Shown piece after piece: positions 58,754 through 64,000 of a DNA stretch of 64,000 nucleotides. The DNA is taken from the NCBI GenBank assembly GCA_949358305.1, contig OX442320.1:6402259-6466258 (forward strand). The letters run 5' to 3'. Position numbers and translations under genes: made by a program. The stretch's first letter is position 1; every line of letters begins with the position of its first letter. The notes beneath the pieces are model-generated. The model saw only the letters and a program-made list of their open reading frames with translations, was not told where the DNA came from and ran no database searches. The DNA comes from Strigamia acuminata. Its lineage: Eukaryota; Arthropoda; Chilopoda; Geophilomorpha; Linotaeniidae.

Positions 58754-61744
<2,991 letters not shown>

Positions 61745-62403
61745 CATTAACGTTTGTACAAATTCCAGTTTAGTTTTGAGGACTCTATTGTACATATAGA
61801 AGGGCGTAGTTTCTTTTTCCAGTTTAGTTTTGCCCAATGTTTATTTTGTTTCAAAAAACGTTTTTATGCTGCAAACTGCGGTCGCTTTTACAGCTTGCTC
61901 AAATTGATAAACAAGTAAATGAAATTTAAGATGGATTTATCTGTGATTCTTAGTCGTCGTCATCCGGTTTGCAGCATAATAAATCAATAATAATAAATCA
62001 ATAATGCATTCAAACATTGGGGGCCGCCATTTTGTTTTATTATTAGCTTCCATAACTGGGGATTGCGGGTATTTTTAAAGGTTGTGACGGGATTATTAAA
62101 TGAATAATTATTAAAGAATTAACTATTTGTTCGTCTAATTGTATTGTAAATAAGATTTGTTTTGCATTCAGATCGTGGTTGAGAAATTGTGAATGATTTC
62201 ATTTAAAAACTGGACCAATTTAATTAAATTATGCAGGGTAAATGTACTGATTATTCTATTCTATTTAATTAATTAACGTTACTAACAGAAAGATTTAACT
62301 CAAGTTTAACGTTTTTTTTTTATACATTTTTTATTATTTCTAGATTTGATTGTAAACATGACAGAGATAACCATGAACACATTAAAAAATATTATTTTAA
62401 TTT
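61745..62403. other. LIMK/RPUSD4 convergent 3' region
   Basis: Presumed 3' UTR of LIMK. GGGGCCGCCATTTTG near 62,022 contains, on the minus strand, AAAATGGCGGC, a full YY1 consensus. No gene recognised. Confidence 0.4.
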
Positions 62404-64000
62404 TTAATCCGTTCTGTTTCTTTGACTTCCTAGCTTGAGCTTCTTCAACGCCCACAGAAAATGTTTAGGCAAGTCGGCTCGAATGAAGATATTTCTCCCT
62501 TCGACGATCTCGGGGATGCTAATCGAACGAGCGTGCAAATGCAAAGGCAAGTCGCGAACTTTGCTTTGGCGGACATTTAATTTCCTGAGCATGTCGAGGG
62601 GTAGTTTCTGAGGCACCAATTTGGTTATTGATGTGTATTTGTGGTCCCCGAGGACGGGGCAACCTAATCCGAATCCCAAATGGACCCTCACTTGATGAGT
62701 CACCCCTGAGTGACGAAAAGATAAACATAATTAAGTAAATTAATTGGTTTAATTGAGTATTTCGTACCTGTTCTTGCGTTTAATTCGACCAAACTGGCAT
62801 TATCGCATGTGCTGATGACTTTGTATTCGGTTTTGGCTTCGTGAGAGAGTACGGAACTCTTTCGGAGAACTGTTTTCGTCACTTCGTTGTAATCGGGTTT
62901 CAGGATCATCTGTTTGGATTAATTATTGTTGAATTTGGAAATTTTGTTTATTTTTGTGTGTTTAACTAACTCTTCTGCGGCCAGAAATGTTTCCTTCGGC
63001 TATTGGGATGTTGATGATCCCTTGTGGTGGGTCGGGGGTTCTTTTCGTGATGGCGTAATACGTTTTGTGCATCTTGTGCTGTTTGAATAACGATTTAAGG
63101 CATTTCGCCATTTGTTCTGTCCTTTAAAAGTACGGCAAATTTAAATTTTTAAAAAAATGCAAATTTTTTTTTTTTTAAGTTTTAAATTTTTGTTGTTTTT
63201 ACTTGGCCAAGAGAAGAACTCCGGTTGTGTTTACGTCTAAACGGTGAACCGGGTATAATGTTTTTAAATTTTCGTTGAGAGATTCTGCTAATTGAGGTAA
63301 AAATTTCAGCAACATGTGGTGACATTTCGGACCTAAAAAATAGAAATAATTCGAAAAAAAATTTAAAAATTGGTGTTTTTAAATTAAAAATTGTTTATTT
63401 ACCATCTTGGCAGGGCAATCCGTACGGTTTATTAATCGCTACAATCTCATCTAAAAATATATATATATAAAACAAATTAATGCAACATTTCTTTAGTAAA
63501 TTTGAATTCTCTTTTACTGTCGTTGTAAATGATGCTATTCGTTAACATTTCCAGCACGACGTATTCGGGTTCGTTGTAGATATTTACAACCTGAGACTCA
63601 ACATTTCCTGTTTATAAAATGAAATGGAATGAAATTCATTATTTTTTTATATTTGATTAATATTTTTCTACCGGTCTCAGTTTTGTTTTCAGTTTTGTTT
63701 TCAGTTTTGCGCTGTTTTGATTTCTCTATGTATTCTTCAGCCGTTTCCCTTTCAATAGGTTCGTATTTACTTACTAATTCAACCGAATTTCGTTCTAATT
63801 TCACGCCTGCTTTGACCTTTTCAAGTTTATGCCTCAACTTCTTTTTATTTTCAATCTTTTCAATCGTTTCGGACGTTTGTGTCGATTCAAAATTTGATTT
63901 TTCTTTAGTTAACCCTTTGATTTCCATTCCGCCAACATGTCTTTCATTTGCAATATTCATATTTGCTTCCACCGTTTGGAATTCTTCATTTTTTGACCTT
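62404..64000 (-). CDS. RPUSD4: RPUSD4-type mitochondrial pseudouridine synthase (5' end cut off)
   Basis: RluA-family RNA pseudouridine synthase; human RPUSD4 modifies mitochondrial 16S rRNA and tRNA. The catalytic motif HRLDVNTTGVLLLAK (Asp of HRLD) is at about 63,200-63,260. Upstream is AINKPYGLPCQDG. Downstream, KTYYAITKRTPDPPQGIINI, then AEGNISGRR, TEYKVISTCDNASLVELNAR and TGVTHQVRVHLGFGLGCPVL, and DLPLHLHAR all fit the RluA core. It ends at 62,404 (SQRNRTD). The exon at 63,608 and beyond is charged and low in complexity (KTENKTENKTETG) and continues past the window edge, so the start is not seen. About seven exons visible. Convergent with LIMK. Confidence 0.92.

Overview
This is a 64 kb piece of an animal nuclear genome, read with the standard code. 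Most genes are split by short GT-AG introns, commonly about 50-90 bp, with AT-rich intergenic DNA. The proteins (LIS1, PP4 catalytic subunit, CLUH, flotillin-2, LIM kinase, Rabex-5) are close to their bilaterian orthologues. The overall look (compact introns, a degenerate CCTAA-type telomere-like stretch, frequent AGATGGCGC-type motifs) suggests an invertebrate, most likely an arthropod; I cannot name the species. No rRNA, tRNA or CRISPR locus was seen.

Layout. 0.8-2.5 kb: an F-box/propeller-like gene (+). 4.3-5.8 kb: PEP phosphomutase (+), the entry enzyme of phosphonate biosynthesis, with all known active-site residues and a mitochondrial-type leader. 5.9-13.2 kb: the accessory region, which no conserved gene explains. 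It is bounded by two inverted, diverged copies of one module (5.9-7.1 kb and 11.9-13.2 kb). The left arm is a 224-bp tandem array carrying repeated first-exon-like ORFs and CTCF-like motifs. Between the arms lie 23-, 31- and 36-bp minisatellites, a perfect 19-bp hairpin and several small exon-like modules. From 13.4 kb onward conserved genes alternate strand almost without exception: GLE1(-), CLUH(+), METTL16(-), LIS1(+), RABGEF1(-), DNAJC30-like(+), SLC16-like transporter(+), second DNAJC30-like(+), VPS37(-), SIRT4(+), PP4C(-), FLOT2(+), LRRC47(-), four-TM protein(+), LIMK(+), RPUSD4(-, cut by the right edge). Neighbours therefore share short divergent promoters or converge tail to tail.

A complete gag-only LTR retrotransposon (38,823-44,140, minus strand) sits between the transporter and the second J-protein gene. 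It has two 937-bp LTRs that look identical, an AGAT target duplication, a tRNA-Pro-type primer binding site, a purine tract and one 1,012-residue Gag with a CCHC knuckle; there is no pol. The rebuilt empty site carries a small open reading frame that the insertion splits.

The conserved genes are housekeeping: mRNA export (GLE1), mitochondrial mRNA handling (CLUH), U6/SAM-synthetase RNA methylation (METTL16), dynein regulation (LIS1), Rab5 activation and ESCRT-I sorting (RABGEF1, VPS37), mitochondrial chaperone, deacylase and pseudouridine functions (DNAJC30-like, SIRT4, RPUSD4), and actin/cofilin control (LIMK). They do not form one pathway. The parts most worth study are the 5.9-13.2 kb inverted module region, the animal phosphonate enzyme and the young gag-only element.
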